Source: JAGLHV01 sp023143305 [NCBI: Clostridia bacterium] (lineage in GTDB: Bacteria; CBDUZB01; JAGLHV01). From it: a stretch of 64,000 nucleotides of DNA. The DNA is taken from NCBI GenBank assembly GCA_030637025.1, contig DAOVVV010000006.1, positions 1 to 64,000 on the forward strand. Direction: 5' to 3'. Positions within the stretch are counted from its first letter, which is position 1, and each line of letters starts with the position of its first letter. The notes beneath the pieces are model-generated. The model saw nothing but the letters and a program-made list of their open reading frames with translations, was not told the DNA's origin and ran no database searches. Positions 1 to 7,547 of the stretch are shown piece by piece. Position numbers and translations under genes: made by a program.

Positions 1-1
1 A

Positions 2-274
2 GGAAATGCTTATGAACCTCAGGTTGCGATAGATCAAGACGGTAATGCAGTTGCTGTGTGGGTACAGTCGGATGGTACAATGCACAACATTTGGGCAAAT
101 AGATATGTATCCGGAGTTGGTTGGCAGACGGCAGAACTGATTGAGACGGATAATGCAGGAAGTGCTTATTATTCTCAAATTGCGATAGGGCAAGATGGTA
201 ATGCAGTTGCTGTGTGGAGACAGTCGGATGGCATAAGAGATAATATTTGGGCAAATAGATATGACGATCAATAA
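2..274 (+). CDS. C-terminal end of a repeat-containing (probably exported) protein, 5' truncated
   Basis: The frame is open from base 2 to the stop at 272-274, so this is the tail of a gene that starts before the window. About 90 residues remain. They hold two copies of a roughly 50-residue repeat whose core reads DGNAVAVWxQSDG followed by NIWANRY. Repeats of this kind (DGNAVAVW...NIWANRY) are common in large secreted or cell-surface proteins and are thought to form beta-propeller-like blades; that structural reading is inference. No membrane anchor or sorting domain is visible in the piece present, and the true start and signal peptide are outside the window. Confidence 0.7.
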   Translation, partial: GNAYEPQVAIDQDGNAVAVWVQSDGTMHNIWANRYVSGVGWQTAELIETDNAGSAYYSQIAIGQDGNAVAVWRQSDGIRDNIWANRYDDQ

Positions 275-315
275 AAAAACATTGCATCAATAAAGAAGAC
301 GATGAGGGAGATTTC

Positions 316-627
316 TTAAAGTTTTAAACTATAGCAAGATAAAGAGAACAATCCTGTTATTTAATTAAAAAAAAAGAATAACAAATATATTTTTGTTATC
401 AACATTGACCAGCCCGGGGAGTTTTTCTTTTTCATGAAGGGATTTTCTCCCCTCATGAAAAAGAAGACTTCTTGGTCTTAGGCGAGAGACAATGTGAGTT
501 TATCCCCTTTCTTTCTTTTTCCCACAATTAACAATTTTTAAAATACCATCAAATATATTCCTTTCTGAAAAAATCTATTACATATTTTTTGATATGATAA
601 AGTTTTTAAGAAATATTAACAATTTAA
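316..627. repeat. Mosaic intergenic repeat, copy 1 (most complete)
   Basis: This fills the 448-base gene-free gap. In order it holds an AGCAAGATAA-type segment near 333, a core TTGTTATCAACATTGACC plus CCCGGGGAG (about 393-421), a hairpin with arms CTTTTTCATGA (427-437) and TCATGAAAAAG (453-463), and a 3' block with ATATATTCCTTTC and ATTACATATTTTTT (about 540-605). Related modules recur near 3224, 4617, 9148, 23727, 26488 and 27962. No reading frame is conserved across copies, so it behaves as a non-coding interspersed repeat. Confidence 0.8.
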
Positions 628-658
628 TTTTTTTCTGTCTTTTTGGAGAAGAAAAATA

Positions 659-715
659 TTGACATAACCGTATAAATTGTATATACTTATTAACAAGTAG
701 TGAGAAAATATACGG
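659..715 (+). promoter_or_regulatory. Promoter and inverted-repeat operator of the AbiEi-like gene
   Basis: TTGACA at 659-664 and TATACT at 682-687 are separated by 17 bases. CCGTATA (668-674) and TATACGG (709-715) form an inverted repeat flanking the -10 and transcription start. AbiEi-type antitoxins are known to repress their own promoter through inverted repeats, so self-control by the next gene is a reasonable inference. The Shine-Dalgarno GGAGG lies at 714-718, partly inside the right arm. Confidence 0.65.
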
Positions 716-722
716 AGGTCGA

Positions 723-1325
723 ATGAAAACAAGAACTCAAGAACTCATAAATTTTTTCCAAAGCCATGGTGGGGTGGCTCGGTTTTCTGCTATTCTAAAG
801 GCTGGATTTCATCCTGATTCACTTACCGCTCTTGAAAAGGAAGGGAAGGTTGAAAAAATTGCCCGGGGTCTGTACCGGCTAACGAATTATATTCTTGATT
901 TCCATCCCGACCTTGTTACCGTATCCCTTCAAGTTTCAAGGGGTGTTATTTGTCTCCTATCAGCCCTTTCATTTCATGAAGCAACAAACGAGATACCTGG
1001 TTGTGTGGATATAGCTATTCCACAGGGGACCCATGCCAATAGAATTAAATATCCCCCGGTGAGATTTTACCGTTTTGATCCTAAAGCGTGGGAAGCTGGA
1101 ATCGAAGAGAATGAAATAGAAGGGCACAAAATCAGAGTTTACAGCCTAGCGAAGACAATCGCTGATTGCTTTAAATTCCGCAATAAGATTGGTACAAATG
1201 TTGCCAGGGAAGCGCTCAAGATTACTATAACGGAAAAAGGTGTAATGCCAAAAGAGATTATGCAGTACGCCAAGATTTGTCGAGTTGATCGTATTATTAA
1301 ACCAATACTGGAAGCGATGCTATGA
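723..1325 (+). CDS. AbiEi-family antitoxin / transcriptional regulator without an adjacent AbiEii toxin
   Basis: The 200-residue protein has an N-terminal winged helix-turn-helix (about residues 4-54, ending KIARGLYRL) and the C-terminal AbiEi-type region with SLAKTIADCFK (about 140-150). AbiEi proteins are the antitoxins of type IV toxin-antitoxin and phage-abortive-infection systems and repress their own operon. The start is supported by GGAGG eight bases upstream. What is odd is the partner: the next gene encodes a small membrane protein, not an AbiEii nucleotidyltransferase. An NTase-like gene does occur 600 bases downstream (1921), but it has its own promoter. A decayed relative of this gene lies at 38905. 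It may be an orphan antitoxin or plain regulator. Confidence 0.8.
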   Translation: MKTRTQELINFFQSHGGVARFSAILKAGFHPDSLTALEKEGKVEKIARGLYRLTNYILDFHPDLVTVSLQVSRGVICLLSALSFHEATNEIPGCVDIAIPQGTHANRIKYPPVRFYRFDPKAWEAGIEENEIEGHKIRVYSLAKTIADCFKFRNKIGTNVAREALKITITEKGVMPKEIMQYAKICRVDRIIKPILEAML

Positions 1326-1353
1326 AAAGGGATATAAAAATGGGAGGTAAAAA

Positions 1354-1722
1354 ATGAATAAATATGAAAAAATAGAAAGACAAACGAATTTTTTTCTAAA
1401 TACTGTAATGGGATTTATTTCTTTTAATTTTGGTTTGGCTTGTTTAGGAACGGAACACCCATCACGATATGCATGGGTATCAATTGTTTTTACTACTGGA
1501 ATAGCAATTGTGTATAGTAAAAAAAATTCCTCCGCACAAGAAATGAAAAGATTAAGACAAAAAGAAAATAAAACCAGAAGGGAGAAAGAATTTATTCAAT
1601 ATATAGATATTCACATGGACAAACTAAACTACAGGTTTATAAAATATGTGGTTAAAAAAATGCCAATTTATTTATTAGGAACAGTATTTTTAACCTGTGT
1701 AGCATTAGGGATTTTAAAATAA
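1354..1722 (+). CDS. Small membrane protein of unknown function
   Basis: This 122-residue protein is not recognised. Two hydrophobic stretches lie in the first 55 residues (around FLNTVMGFISFNFGLACL and YAWVSIVFTTGIAIVY) and one at the C-terminal end (YLLGTVFLTCVALGIL). They enclose a strongly charged middle segment rich in Lys, Arg and Glu that is probably cytoplasmic. A good ribosome-binding site (GGGAGG) precedes the ATG. It starts 28 bases after the AbiEi-like gene, so the two are probably cotranscribed. It may be the effector regulated by that antitoxin-like protein, but nothing in the sequence proves this. Confidence 0.6.
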   Translation: MNKYEKIERQTNFFLNTVMGFISFNFGLACLGTEHPSRYAWVSIVFTTGIAIVYSKKNSSAQEMKRLRQKENKTRREKEFIQYIDIHMDKLNYRFIKYVVKKMPIYLLGTVFLTCVALGILK

Positions 1723-1852
1723 AGAATAACCAGACAATATGGTTTACTTGATGGATATAAAAATTAGGTTTAACTAATAATAAATAGATTAAAGAAGATA
1801 GGGATTAATTAGAGAAATAAGAAGCAGTATTGTGGGAGCAATTATATTTTGC

Positions 1853-1922
1853 TTGACATGTTACAGGATTTATTGTATAATTCCATACAAATAATTGTAT
1901 AGATAGGTGCAAAGGATTGTAT
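1853..1922 (+). promoter_or_regulatory. Promoter with repeated TTGTAT/ATACAA operator for the NTase-like module
   Basis: TTGACA (1853-1858) and TATAAT (1876-1881) are 17 bases apart, a consensus sigma-70 promoter. TTGTAT at 1873-1878, ATACAA at 1885-1890, TTGTAT at 1895-1900 and TTGTAT at 1917-1922 (over the start codon) make alternating inverted half-sites from the -10 to the ATG. This layout is typical of an autoregulated toxin-antitoxin-like operon. The regulator itself is not identified. Confidence 0.65.
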
Positions 1923-2514
1923 GAACTATAGAATTGATAAAAGGGGTTTATTAGACAATTTTATTATATGGAATGGTTTTCTGAAAAAGAAGATACATCT
2001 TATTGCTTGTGGCGGCACAGCTATGACGCTGTTGGGGGTTAAAGAATCTACGAAAGATATAGATTTAGTTGTCCCGAATGAGATGGAATATAAATATTTA
2101 ATAACGATACTAAAACAATTAGGATATAAATCAATCACCGGTTCTGGGTGGGTAAGAGATAATACATTTATCTTTGACTTATTTAAAGGGGTGAGAGTCC
2201 ATACTACAGAATTATTGGAATCACCGCTTAAAAAAGGAAATAATATTTTTATTAAAGAATTTGATCGTATTTACTTAGGGGTTTTAAATTATTACGATCT
2301 TATAATAAGTAAGTTATTCAGAGGTACTACGATAGATATGGAGGATTGTTTAACCTTGATAACAAATAGAAAAGCAGAAATAGATATAAACAATTTAATA
2401 ATGCGTTATCGTGAAACATCTTCCTTTGATATTTGTGAAGATAAGGTAAATAAAAATTTGGAGGATTTCCTTAAATTGTTAAAAGGAAAGGACTTATATA
2501 ATGAAAAACGATAA
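1921..2514 (+). CDS. Nucleotidyltransferase-like protein (DUF6036/AbiEii-like fold), first gene of a two-gene module
   Basis: The 197-residue protein carries the NTase signature GGTAMTLLG followed by STKDIDLVV at about residues 31-50, matching the GG...DxD active site of the DUF6036/DUF1814 nucleotidyltransferases. Members of this superfamily include AbiEii/MenT toxins, which transfer nucleotides to tRNA or other targets. The DID dyad and both glycines are present, so catalysis is possible. It overlaps the next gene by 14 bases, indicating tight cotranscription and probably a protein pair. Whether it is the toxin or a housekeeping-like NTase cannot be decided here. Some homologues are annotated only as hypothetical. 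Confidence 0.7.
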   Translation: MNYRIDKRGLLDNFIIWNGFLKKKIHLIACGGTAMTLLGVKESTKDIDLVVPNEMEYKYLITILKQLGYKSITGSGWVRDNTFIFDLFKGVRVHTTELLESPLKKGNNIFIKEFDRIYLGVLNYYDLIISKLFRGTTIDMEDCLTLITNRKAEIDINNLIMRYRETSSFDICEDKVNKNLEDFLKLLKGKDLYNEKR

Positions 2515-3175
2515 TTTTTTTAAAGAAAGATTGGCAGATCTTGGATTTCCATTATTGGAGAAGGATGAATGGCAAAATGTAAACCTTACTTTGGCTGATG
2601 TGGTTAAAAGCAAAAACCTTCGTTTATGGGAAGGGTTTCCAATCTTATTAGCTAACAGTGTTGAAAAAGGAGTATTTGATTACAATAAAGTAAACAGTTA
2701 TTTAAATAAAGCTTCTGATAAACATTATTTGACTTTACTGATTGCAATGTCTCTTGCTCTTTATAAAGTTTTGAGTTTAAAATTTGTATGGGCTAGTAAG
2801 CTCTACAAGGCTCTATCAGATGACTATAAAAAAGAAGTTAGTTTTTTATATGAAAGACTTCTGAAGGAAGAAAATATTAAGATTGACAATTATATTGTTT
2901 CCAGCCAGAGAATAAAACATACTTTTAATAACTATTTTAAGACTAAACAAGTAGAATTTAAGGACTTACTTTCATTAAAGGACGAATATAGTTTAGAATA
3001 TTCTCTATCACAACTTTTTTCTCCTAAACAGAAAGAACTATTTTTGAAAAAACTCAGAAAAGAAAAGTTATCAAAAACAGAAAGGGAGTATTTTTCTCGC
3101 GTTGTAAAGAAGAAATTATTGGCATTAGCTAATTCAGAACTCCATCGGTTAGCTCAGAAATTGTTATTAGAGTAA
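2501..3175 (+). CDS. Unknown protein, translationally coupled partner of the NTase-like gene
   Basis: This 224-residue protein is not recognised. It is predicted soluble and mostly helical, with a very basic C-terminal third (many Lys/Arg around residues 170-210). No signal peptide, membrane span or cysteine motif is seen. Its ATG lies inside the end of the NTase-like gene (14-base overlap), so the two are made together. Mosaic repeat copy 2 begins about 50 bases after its stop. By analogy with other two-gene NTase modules it could be the antitoxin or the substrate-binding partner. This is inference from arrangement only. Confidence 0.55.
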   Translation: MKNDNFFKERLADLGFPLLEKDEWQNVNLTLADVVKSKNLRLWEGFPILLANSVEKGVFDYNKVNSYLNKASDKHYLTLLIAMSLALYKVLSLKFVWASKLYKALSDDYKKEVSFLYERLLKEENIKIDNYIVSSQRIKHTFNNYFKTKQVEFKDLLSLKDEYSLEYSLSQLFSPKQKELFLKKLRKEKLSKTEREYFSRVVKKKLLALANSELHRLAQKLLLE

Positions 3176-3223
3176 GGAGGGGGACTTTGTTGACATAAAG
3201 AGAAGATAAAATGGGGGTGATTC

Positions 3224-3450
3224 TATTTTCTTGTTATCAACATTGACCAGCCCGGGGAGTTTTTCTTTTTCTTGTGGGGATAAAATCCCCTCAAGAAAAA
3301 GAAGACTTTTTGGTCTCAGGCGAGAGACAATGTGAGCTTGTCCTGAGAAGAGAAACGACGAAGGGAGTCCTACCCGGGGAGTTTTTCTTTTTCTTGAGGG
3401 AATAAATTTCCCTCAAAATTTCTCACACCCTTCCAGAAATAAGAAAAGAT
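3224..3450. repeat. Mosaic intergenic repeat, copy 2
   Basis: It occupies the gap between the NTase module and the Fic gene. It shares TTGTTATCAACATTGACC and CCCGGGGAG with copy 1. Its hairpin has arms CTTTTTCTTG (3265-3274) and CAAGAAAAAG (3292-3301). A GAGCTTGTCCTGAG segment follows (shared with the copy at 27962), then a second CCCGGGGAG with a TTGAGGGA/TCCCTCAA hairpin near 3390-3420. Relative to copy 1, one stem base pair is exchanged on both sides. Confidence 0.8.
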
Positions 3451-3463
3451 GCGGTTATTTTTC

Positions 3464-3513
3464 TTGACACCACAAAGCTAATCTTATATAATCTTATATA
3501 GTTAAAATATAAG
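3464..3513 (+). promoter_or_regulatory. Promoter and palindrome upstream of the Fic gene
   Basis: TTGACA (3464-3469) and TATAAT (3487-3492) are 17 bases apart. CTTATAT (3493-3499) and ATATAAG (3507-3513) form an inverted repeat just after the -10 box, and ATCTTATATA is directly repeated at 3481 and 3491. The Fic protein has a C-terminal winged helix that could bind here and repress its own gene. In such AT-rich DNA the palindrome could be chance. Confidence 0.55.
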
Positions 3514-3532
3514 ATTGTTTTTTGTGAGAAAT

Positions 3533-4585
3533 ATGAATAATTTTATGAAAATACTACAAAATATCCCTGTAGAAATATGGACAAAGATTGCTCGAATTGA
3601 CGAGTTGAAGGGACAATGGATTGCCGGAGCTAAATTAAGCCCCCAGGTATTAGGTCGTCTTAAACGGTCTGTTCTGGTAACTTCAACAGGTTCTTCCACT
3701 CGCATAGAAGGGGCTCGAATGTCTGATGAAGATGTTGAGAAGCTTATGCGAGGTATTTCTATCCGGAAATTCAAGGATAGAGATAAACAGGAAGTAAAAG
3801 GATATTATGAATTACTGCAGAATGTTTTTGCCTCTTGGAAGACCATAAAATTATCTGAAAGTACCATTAAACATTTTCATAAAGAACTTTTAAAATATGT
3901 AGAAAAAGACAAATTGCACCGTGGCGATTATAAGAAACGGGAAAACAAAGTAATGATGGTTGATGAAGACGGAAAGTCAGTAGGGACTTTATTTGATACG
4001 GTTCCTGCTTACCTAACTCCTAAAGAAATGCAGGAATTAGTAGAATTTACACAGCGTGCATTGGAAGAAGCAAAATATCATCCTCTGCTTATTATAGGAA
4101 ATTTCCTTGTTGAATTTCTCAATATACATCCTTTCGACGATGGGAACGGTCGTCTGTCGCGAATACTCACCAATCTGCTTTTGCTTAAGGCCGGTTATTT
4201 ATATATGCCTTATGTATCGCATGAAAAATTGATAGAAGATAATAAACCGGATTATTATATGGCTTTGCGAAAGAGCCAGCAAACCCTAAAGACTAAAAAG
4301 TCCAGGATAGTTCCCTGGCTTGACTTCTTTTTTTCGGTTATATTTAAACAATCTAAGATGGCCGTGGAATTGCTTTCTAAAGAAAATGTCGAAAAACTAT
4401 TATCTGTTAAACAATTAGCGATATGGAACTATTTACAATCTGTAGAGGAGGCTTCACCGGGGGAGATAGGGAAAAAGACAAAAATCGCTCGTCCTACAGT
4501 AAATCAGGCATTAAATATGCTTTTACGCCTTAAAAGGATCGAACGAATTGGTTTGGGCAGAAGTACCCGATATAGAAAAATTTAA
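3533..4585 (+). CDS. Fic family protein (AMP-transferase type) with N-terminal inhibitory motif and C-terminal winged helix
   Basis: I start at the ATG 3533; an in-frame TTG at 3515 is less likely. The 350-residue protein has the Fic core HPFDDGNGRLSR at residues 199-210, with the catalytic His, the acidic residue and both Arg. Such enzymes transfer AMP (or other groups) from nucleotides onto hydroxyl side chains of target proteins. STRIEG at residues 55-60 fits the (S/T)xxxE(G/N) inhibitory helix, placed N-terminally as in class II Fic proteins, so it should be self-inhibited. The last 65 residues form a winged helix (EIGKKTKIARPTVNQALNML), suggesting DNA binding and autoregulation. It stands alone between two mosaic repeats. 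Confidence 0.9.
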   Translation: MNNFMKILQNIPVEIWTKIARIDELKGQWIAGAKLSPQVLGRLKRSVLVTSTGSSTRIEGARMSDEDVEKLMRGISIRKFKDRDKQEVKGYYELLQNVFASWKTIKLSESTIKHFHKELLKYVEKDKLHRGDYKKRENKVMMVDEDGKSVGTLFDTVPAYLTPKEMQELVEFTQRALEEAKYHPLLIIGNFLVEFLNIHPFDDGNGRLSRILTNLLLLKAGYLYMPYVSHEKLIEDNKPDYYMALRKSQQTLKTKKSRIVPWLDFFFSVIFKQSKMAVELLSKENVEKLLSVKQLAIWNYLQSVEEASPGEIGKKTKIARPTVNQALNMLLRLKRIERIGLGRSTRYRKI

Positions 4586-4616
4586 TTAAAAATAGGAAAC
4601 ATGGGGAGTGTAGCTT

Positions 4617-4912
4617 AAAGTTTTAAGGTTTAGCAAGATAAGGAGGGGAGTTCTATTTTTTAATTAAGACAAAAGAATAACAAAAAGATTTTTGTTATCA
4701 ACATTGACCTACCCGGGGAGTTTTTTTCAGTCCCATTCGAGAAACAAGCCTGCACTGGCCACTTCGTCTTTGCTCAGAGTAAACTCTGTCGAAGGGTGAG
4801 TTTATCTCCTTTCTTTTTTCCACAGTTAAAAATTTTTAAAATACCACCACATATATTCCTTTCCGAAAAAAGAGATTACATATTTTTTTATATTGTAAAG
4901 TTTTTACGAATT
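4617..4912. repeat. Mosaic intergenic repeat, copy 3
   Basis: It begins right after the Fic gene. Its order matches copy 1 (GTTTAGCAAGATAAG segment, TTGTTATCAACATTGACC core, CCCGGGGAG, then the ATATATTCCTTTCC / ATTACATATTTTTTT block near 4850-4890). The hairpin of copies 1 and 2 is replaced by a different segment containing CACTTCGTCTTTGCTCAG, so modules are swapped between copies. Confidence 0.75.
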
Positions 4913-5000
4913 AAGAAGAATCCCGATAAATATGCTAAATAAAAATTTAAATAACTCGAAAGAAAAGTAGAAGATTTAAAAAGTCGGCGTTTTTCACCCC

Positions 5001-5198
5001 GTAGTGGTACAGATAGTTTTACGGCCCATAGCATGTCCCCGGAAGGACTTAAATACCGTAAAATTATTGGACCCTTACGTAGTTAGTTTAATTACAATAC
5101 CGGGAGGTATCGGGCTTTATCTGTTTTCTGCATCTTAAAAATTTTAGGGATGAGGTATAACAAAAATGGCGGTAGAAAAAACAGGAAAATGTTTCTAA
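5001..5198 (+). pseudogene. Remnant of a desulforedoxin gene and its leader
   Basis: Bases 5166-5198 read MAVEKTGKCF then stop. The intact desulforedoxin at 13573 begins MAVEKTGEKYRC. The 36 bases at 5001-5036 match 13515-13550, upstream of that intact gene, at 28 of 36 positions. The gap from 4913 to 5295 otherwise holds no gene. This looks like the leader and first codons of a duplicated desulforedoxin gene whose body was lost just before the NifS-like operon. Confidence 0.6.
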
Positions 5199-5224
5199 AA
5201 TTACTATCAGTTGATTTCTTTTTA

Positions 5225-5252
5225 AAAATAGGTTATCTGACCGATTGCTATC
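5225..5252 (+). other. Upstream element shared with the response-regulator gene at 12388
   Basis: AAAAATAGG, then TGACCGATTG and TAT, occur here 45-70 bases before the NifS-like start. They recur with only a few changes at 12315-12342 before the single-domain response regulator. It may be a shared regulatory site or a short dispersed repeat. I see no clear -35/-10 pair that explains it. Confidence 0.4.
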
Positions 5253-5295
5253 TGATAGAGTATTATTCTAAAATGAACAAAAGAGGGAGATGACT

Positions 5296-6555
5296 ATGAG
5301 CAAAACAAACCCCAAAGAAAATCGAAGAATTTATTTAGATCATATCGCCGGTACGCCTGTACATCATGATGTAATAGAAGTGATTATCCCTTATTTGAAA
5401 GGGAATTTTGGCAATCCGCAAAGTTTGCACGAGTTTGGCCAGGAAGTTAAAAATGCAATCGACGAAGCACGCCAAAGAGTTGCAAACCTTATTAATGCCA
5501 AACCCGAAGAGATATACTTTACTTCAAGTGGGACAGAATCAAATAACTTTGCTTTAAAAGGTCTGGCCCTGGCTAATCAAAAGAAAGGAAACCATATAAT
5601 AATTTCTTCTATAGAACATCAGTCTATTTTATACTCAGCAAAAAGTTTAGAAAAATTGGGATTCAAAATAACTCAAGTACCGGTAGACAAATACGGAGTA
5701 GTTAATCCTGATGATGTATCAAAAGCAATTACAAAAGAAACTATATTAGTTTCTATTATGCATGCTAATAGCGAAGTCGGAACAATAGAGCCTATTAACG
5801 AAATATCAAGGGCCATTAAAGAAAAAGATGTGCTATTTCACATCGATGCCGTAACTGCTGCAGGGAGTATACCTGTTGATGTAGTAAAATCAGGAATTGA
5901 TTGCTTGAGTCTTGCAGGGAACCAATTTTATGGGCCCAAAGGTATTGGGGCATTGTTTTTAAGAAAAGGAGTACGAATAATTCCTTTCATTGACGGAGGG
6001 ATACAGGAAGAAGGTCGTCGAGCGGGAACAGAAAATGTTCCCGGTATTGTTGGTTTAGGTAAGGCTGCAGAATTAGCTAAAAAAGAGATGTCTGAAAGAA
6101 ATAAATATTTATCAGGTTTGAGAGATAAACTTATAAACGAATTACCTCAAAAGATTAAACACATATATCTTACCGGGCCACCTGACAACAGGTTACCACA
6201 TCACGCAAGTTTTTGTATAGAGTTTATTGAAGGTGAATCTATGCTGTTAAGTTTGAGTATGGAAGGGATAGCTGTTTCAAGTGGCTCGGCGTGTACTTCC
6301 CGTGCTTTGAAAGCGTCACATGTCCTCACAGCTATGGGAGTAGAGGCTGCTTTAGCTCAGGGGTCAATTGTATTTAGCTTAGGGATGTCTAATACAAAAG
6401 AAGATATAGAACAACTTTTGAAAGTTTTTCCGCCAATAGTAGAAAGGTTGCGCAAAATGTCACCGATATACAATCATTTCTTAAAAACAGGCAAAAGACA
6501 ACTTGCAGGACCAGGTACAGATTATGAACATATGCATGAAGAAGAGGAGGAATAA
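5296..6555 (+). CDS. NifS/IscS-like protein lacking the PLP-binding lysine
   Basis: Class V aminotransferase fold, 419 residues from the ATG 5296, which has GAGGG at good spacing (another ATG lies at 5290). Cysteine-desulfurase landmarks are present: TSSGTESNNFALKG, IEHQS, HANSEVGT, HIDAV, GRRAGTEN and the active-site loop GSACTSRAL with Cys333. However, the motif that normally reads SxHKxxGPKG is SLAGNQFYGPKG, so the His-Lys pair is Asn209-Gln210. The family's PLP Schiff-base lysine is therefore absent. It may bind PLP without turnover, act as a sulfur-carrying scaffold, or use another residue. It heads an operon with NifU-, DsrE- and TusA-like genes, so a sulfur-relay role is likely, but desulfurase activity is doubtful. 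Confidence 0.85.
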   Translation: MSKTNPKENRRIYLDHIAGTPVHHDVIEVIIPYLKGNFGNPQSLHEFGQEVKNAIDEARQRVANLINAKPEEIYFTSSGTESNNFALKGLALANQKKGNHIIISSIEHQSILYSAKSLEKLGFKITQVPVDKYGVVNPDDVSKAITKETILVSIMHANSEVGTIEPINEISRAIKEKDVLFHIDAVTAAGSIPVDVVKSGIDCLSLAGNQFYGPKGIGALFLRKGVRIIPFIDGGIQEEGRRAGTENVPGIVGLGKAAELAKKEMSERNKYLSGLRDKLINELPQKIKHIYLTGPPDNRLPHHASFCIEFIEGESMLLSLSMEGIAVSSGSACTSRALKASHVLTAMGVEAALAQGSIVFSLGMSNTKEDIEQLLKVFPPIVERLRKMSPIYNHFLKTGKRQLAGPGTDYEHMHEEEEE

Positions 6556-6558
6556 GAG

Positions 6559-7062
6559 ATGGCACTATATTCTGAAAAAGTAATGGAACACTTCCGTAAT
6601 CCCCGCAATATAGGGGTAATTGAAAATGCTGATGGAATCGGAGAAGTCGGAAATCCTGTCTGTGGTGATTTGATGACTTTTTATATAAAAGTTAAAGAGA
6701 ACCGGTTGGAGGATGTAAAATTTCAGACTTTCGGTTGTGGTGCAGCGATAGCTGTTTCCAGCATAGTTAGTGAAATGGCTAAAGGTAAAACTTTAGAAGA
6801 AGCAATGAGAATTACCAATAAGGATGTTGCTGAAGAGCTCCACGGATTGCCAAAAAATAAATTACATTGTTCAAACTTAGGCGCAGATGCTTTACATAAA
6901 GCAATAGAAAACTATAAGGAAAAGAAAAAAGTCGAAAACAAACCTTCAAATATTAAAAATAGTACGGATGAAAAAGGGGTTTGCCGTTGTCCCTATTGTG
7001 ACATGCCGCTCAAAAGTGATTGTGAATTACACATAGAAAAATGTAAAGGGGTTCATCAATAA
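6559..7062 (+). CDS. NifU/IscU-type Fe-S scaffold with C-terminal zinc-finger-like tail
   Basis: The 167-residue protein has the IscU-type scaffold with its three cluster ligands: Cys35 in GNPVCGD, Cys60 in FGCGA and Cys104 in LHCSNLGADAL. After a charged linker, residues 142-162 add five cysteines (CRCPYCDMP...C...C) that look like a small zinc or Fe-S finger, not part of standard IscU. It assembles and passes on Fe-S clusters using sulfur normally delivered by NifS. It starts three bases after the NifS-like gene, whose Glu-rich tail overlaps its ribosome-binding site. The next gene overlaps its stop by one base, so this is a tight operon. Confidence 0.88.
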   Translation: MALYSEKVMEHFRNPRNIGVIENADGIGEVGNPVCGDLMTFYIKVKENRLEDVKFQTFGCGAAIAVSSIVSEMAKGKTLEEAMRITNKDVAEELHGLPKNKLHCSNLGADALHKAIENYKEKKKVENKPSNIKNSTDEKGVCRCPYCDMPLKSDCELHIEKCKGVHQ

Positions 7063-7538
7063 TGAAAGAAAAAACAACACTTATTGTTTACAGTAATGAT
7101 TTAGAGAAAATATTCGCTGCATTTAATATTGCTACAGATGCAGCTTCTATGGGCATGGAAGTGACAATGTTTTTTACTTTTTGGGGATTGAATGTTGTCA
7201 GAAAAGAGAAACCTGTAAAGAAACCTGTAAACTGGATGAAGAAAATGTTAGGTTTACTAAATCGCGGCGGAGCAGATAGATTGAAACTTTCTAAATTTCA
7301 CATGTTGGGTATGGGGACCGGTATGATGAAGAAACTTATGAAAAAATCCAATATTCCATCAATTAAAGAATTGATTACTTTGGCTAAAGAACTTGGGGTA
7401 AAATTTGTTGCTTGTAGTACAAGTATGGAAATAATGGGTGTCAGTAAACAGGATTTAATTCCTGAAGTTGATAGTATAGCCGGTGTTGCTACTTATTTAG
7501 CTACTGCAAAAGAAAGTAAGATAAATTTGTTTATATAG
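7062..7538 (+). CDS. DsrE/DsrF-like (DsrE2-type) sulfur-carrier protein
   Basis: The 158-residue protein has the features of the DsrE/DsrF/DsrH-like family annotated as peroxiredoxin-like COG2210: an N-terminal beta strand TTLIVYSNDLEK, the segment FFTFWGLNVVRKEK, a Met/Lys-rich middle, and the conserved cysteine in FVACSTSMEIMGV. DsrE2-type proteins carry persulfide sulfur together with TusA in sulfur oxidation and in thiosulfate or cluster-biosynthesis relays. The ATG overlaps the nifU-like stop (TAATG). tusA follows nine bases after its stop, which supports a direct DsrE-TusA exchange. Confidence 0.85.
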   Translation: MKEKTTLIVYSNDLEKIFAAFNIATDAASMGMEVTMFFTFWGLNVVRKEKPVKKPVNWMKKMLGLLNRGGADRLKLSKFHMLGMGTGMMKKLMKKSNIPSIKELITLAKELGVKFVACSTSMEIMGVSKQDLIPEVDSIAGVATYLATAKESKINLFI

Positions 7539-7547
7539 AGGTAAACA

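Noticed and set aside
3515-3532. TTG start giving six more residues to the Fic protein
   Set aside because: It lies almost at the expected transcription start of the promoter at 3464-3492 and inside no ribosome-binding context; ATG 3533 is simpler.
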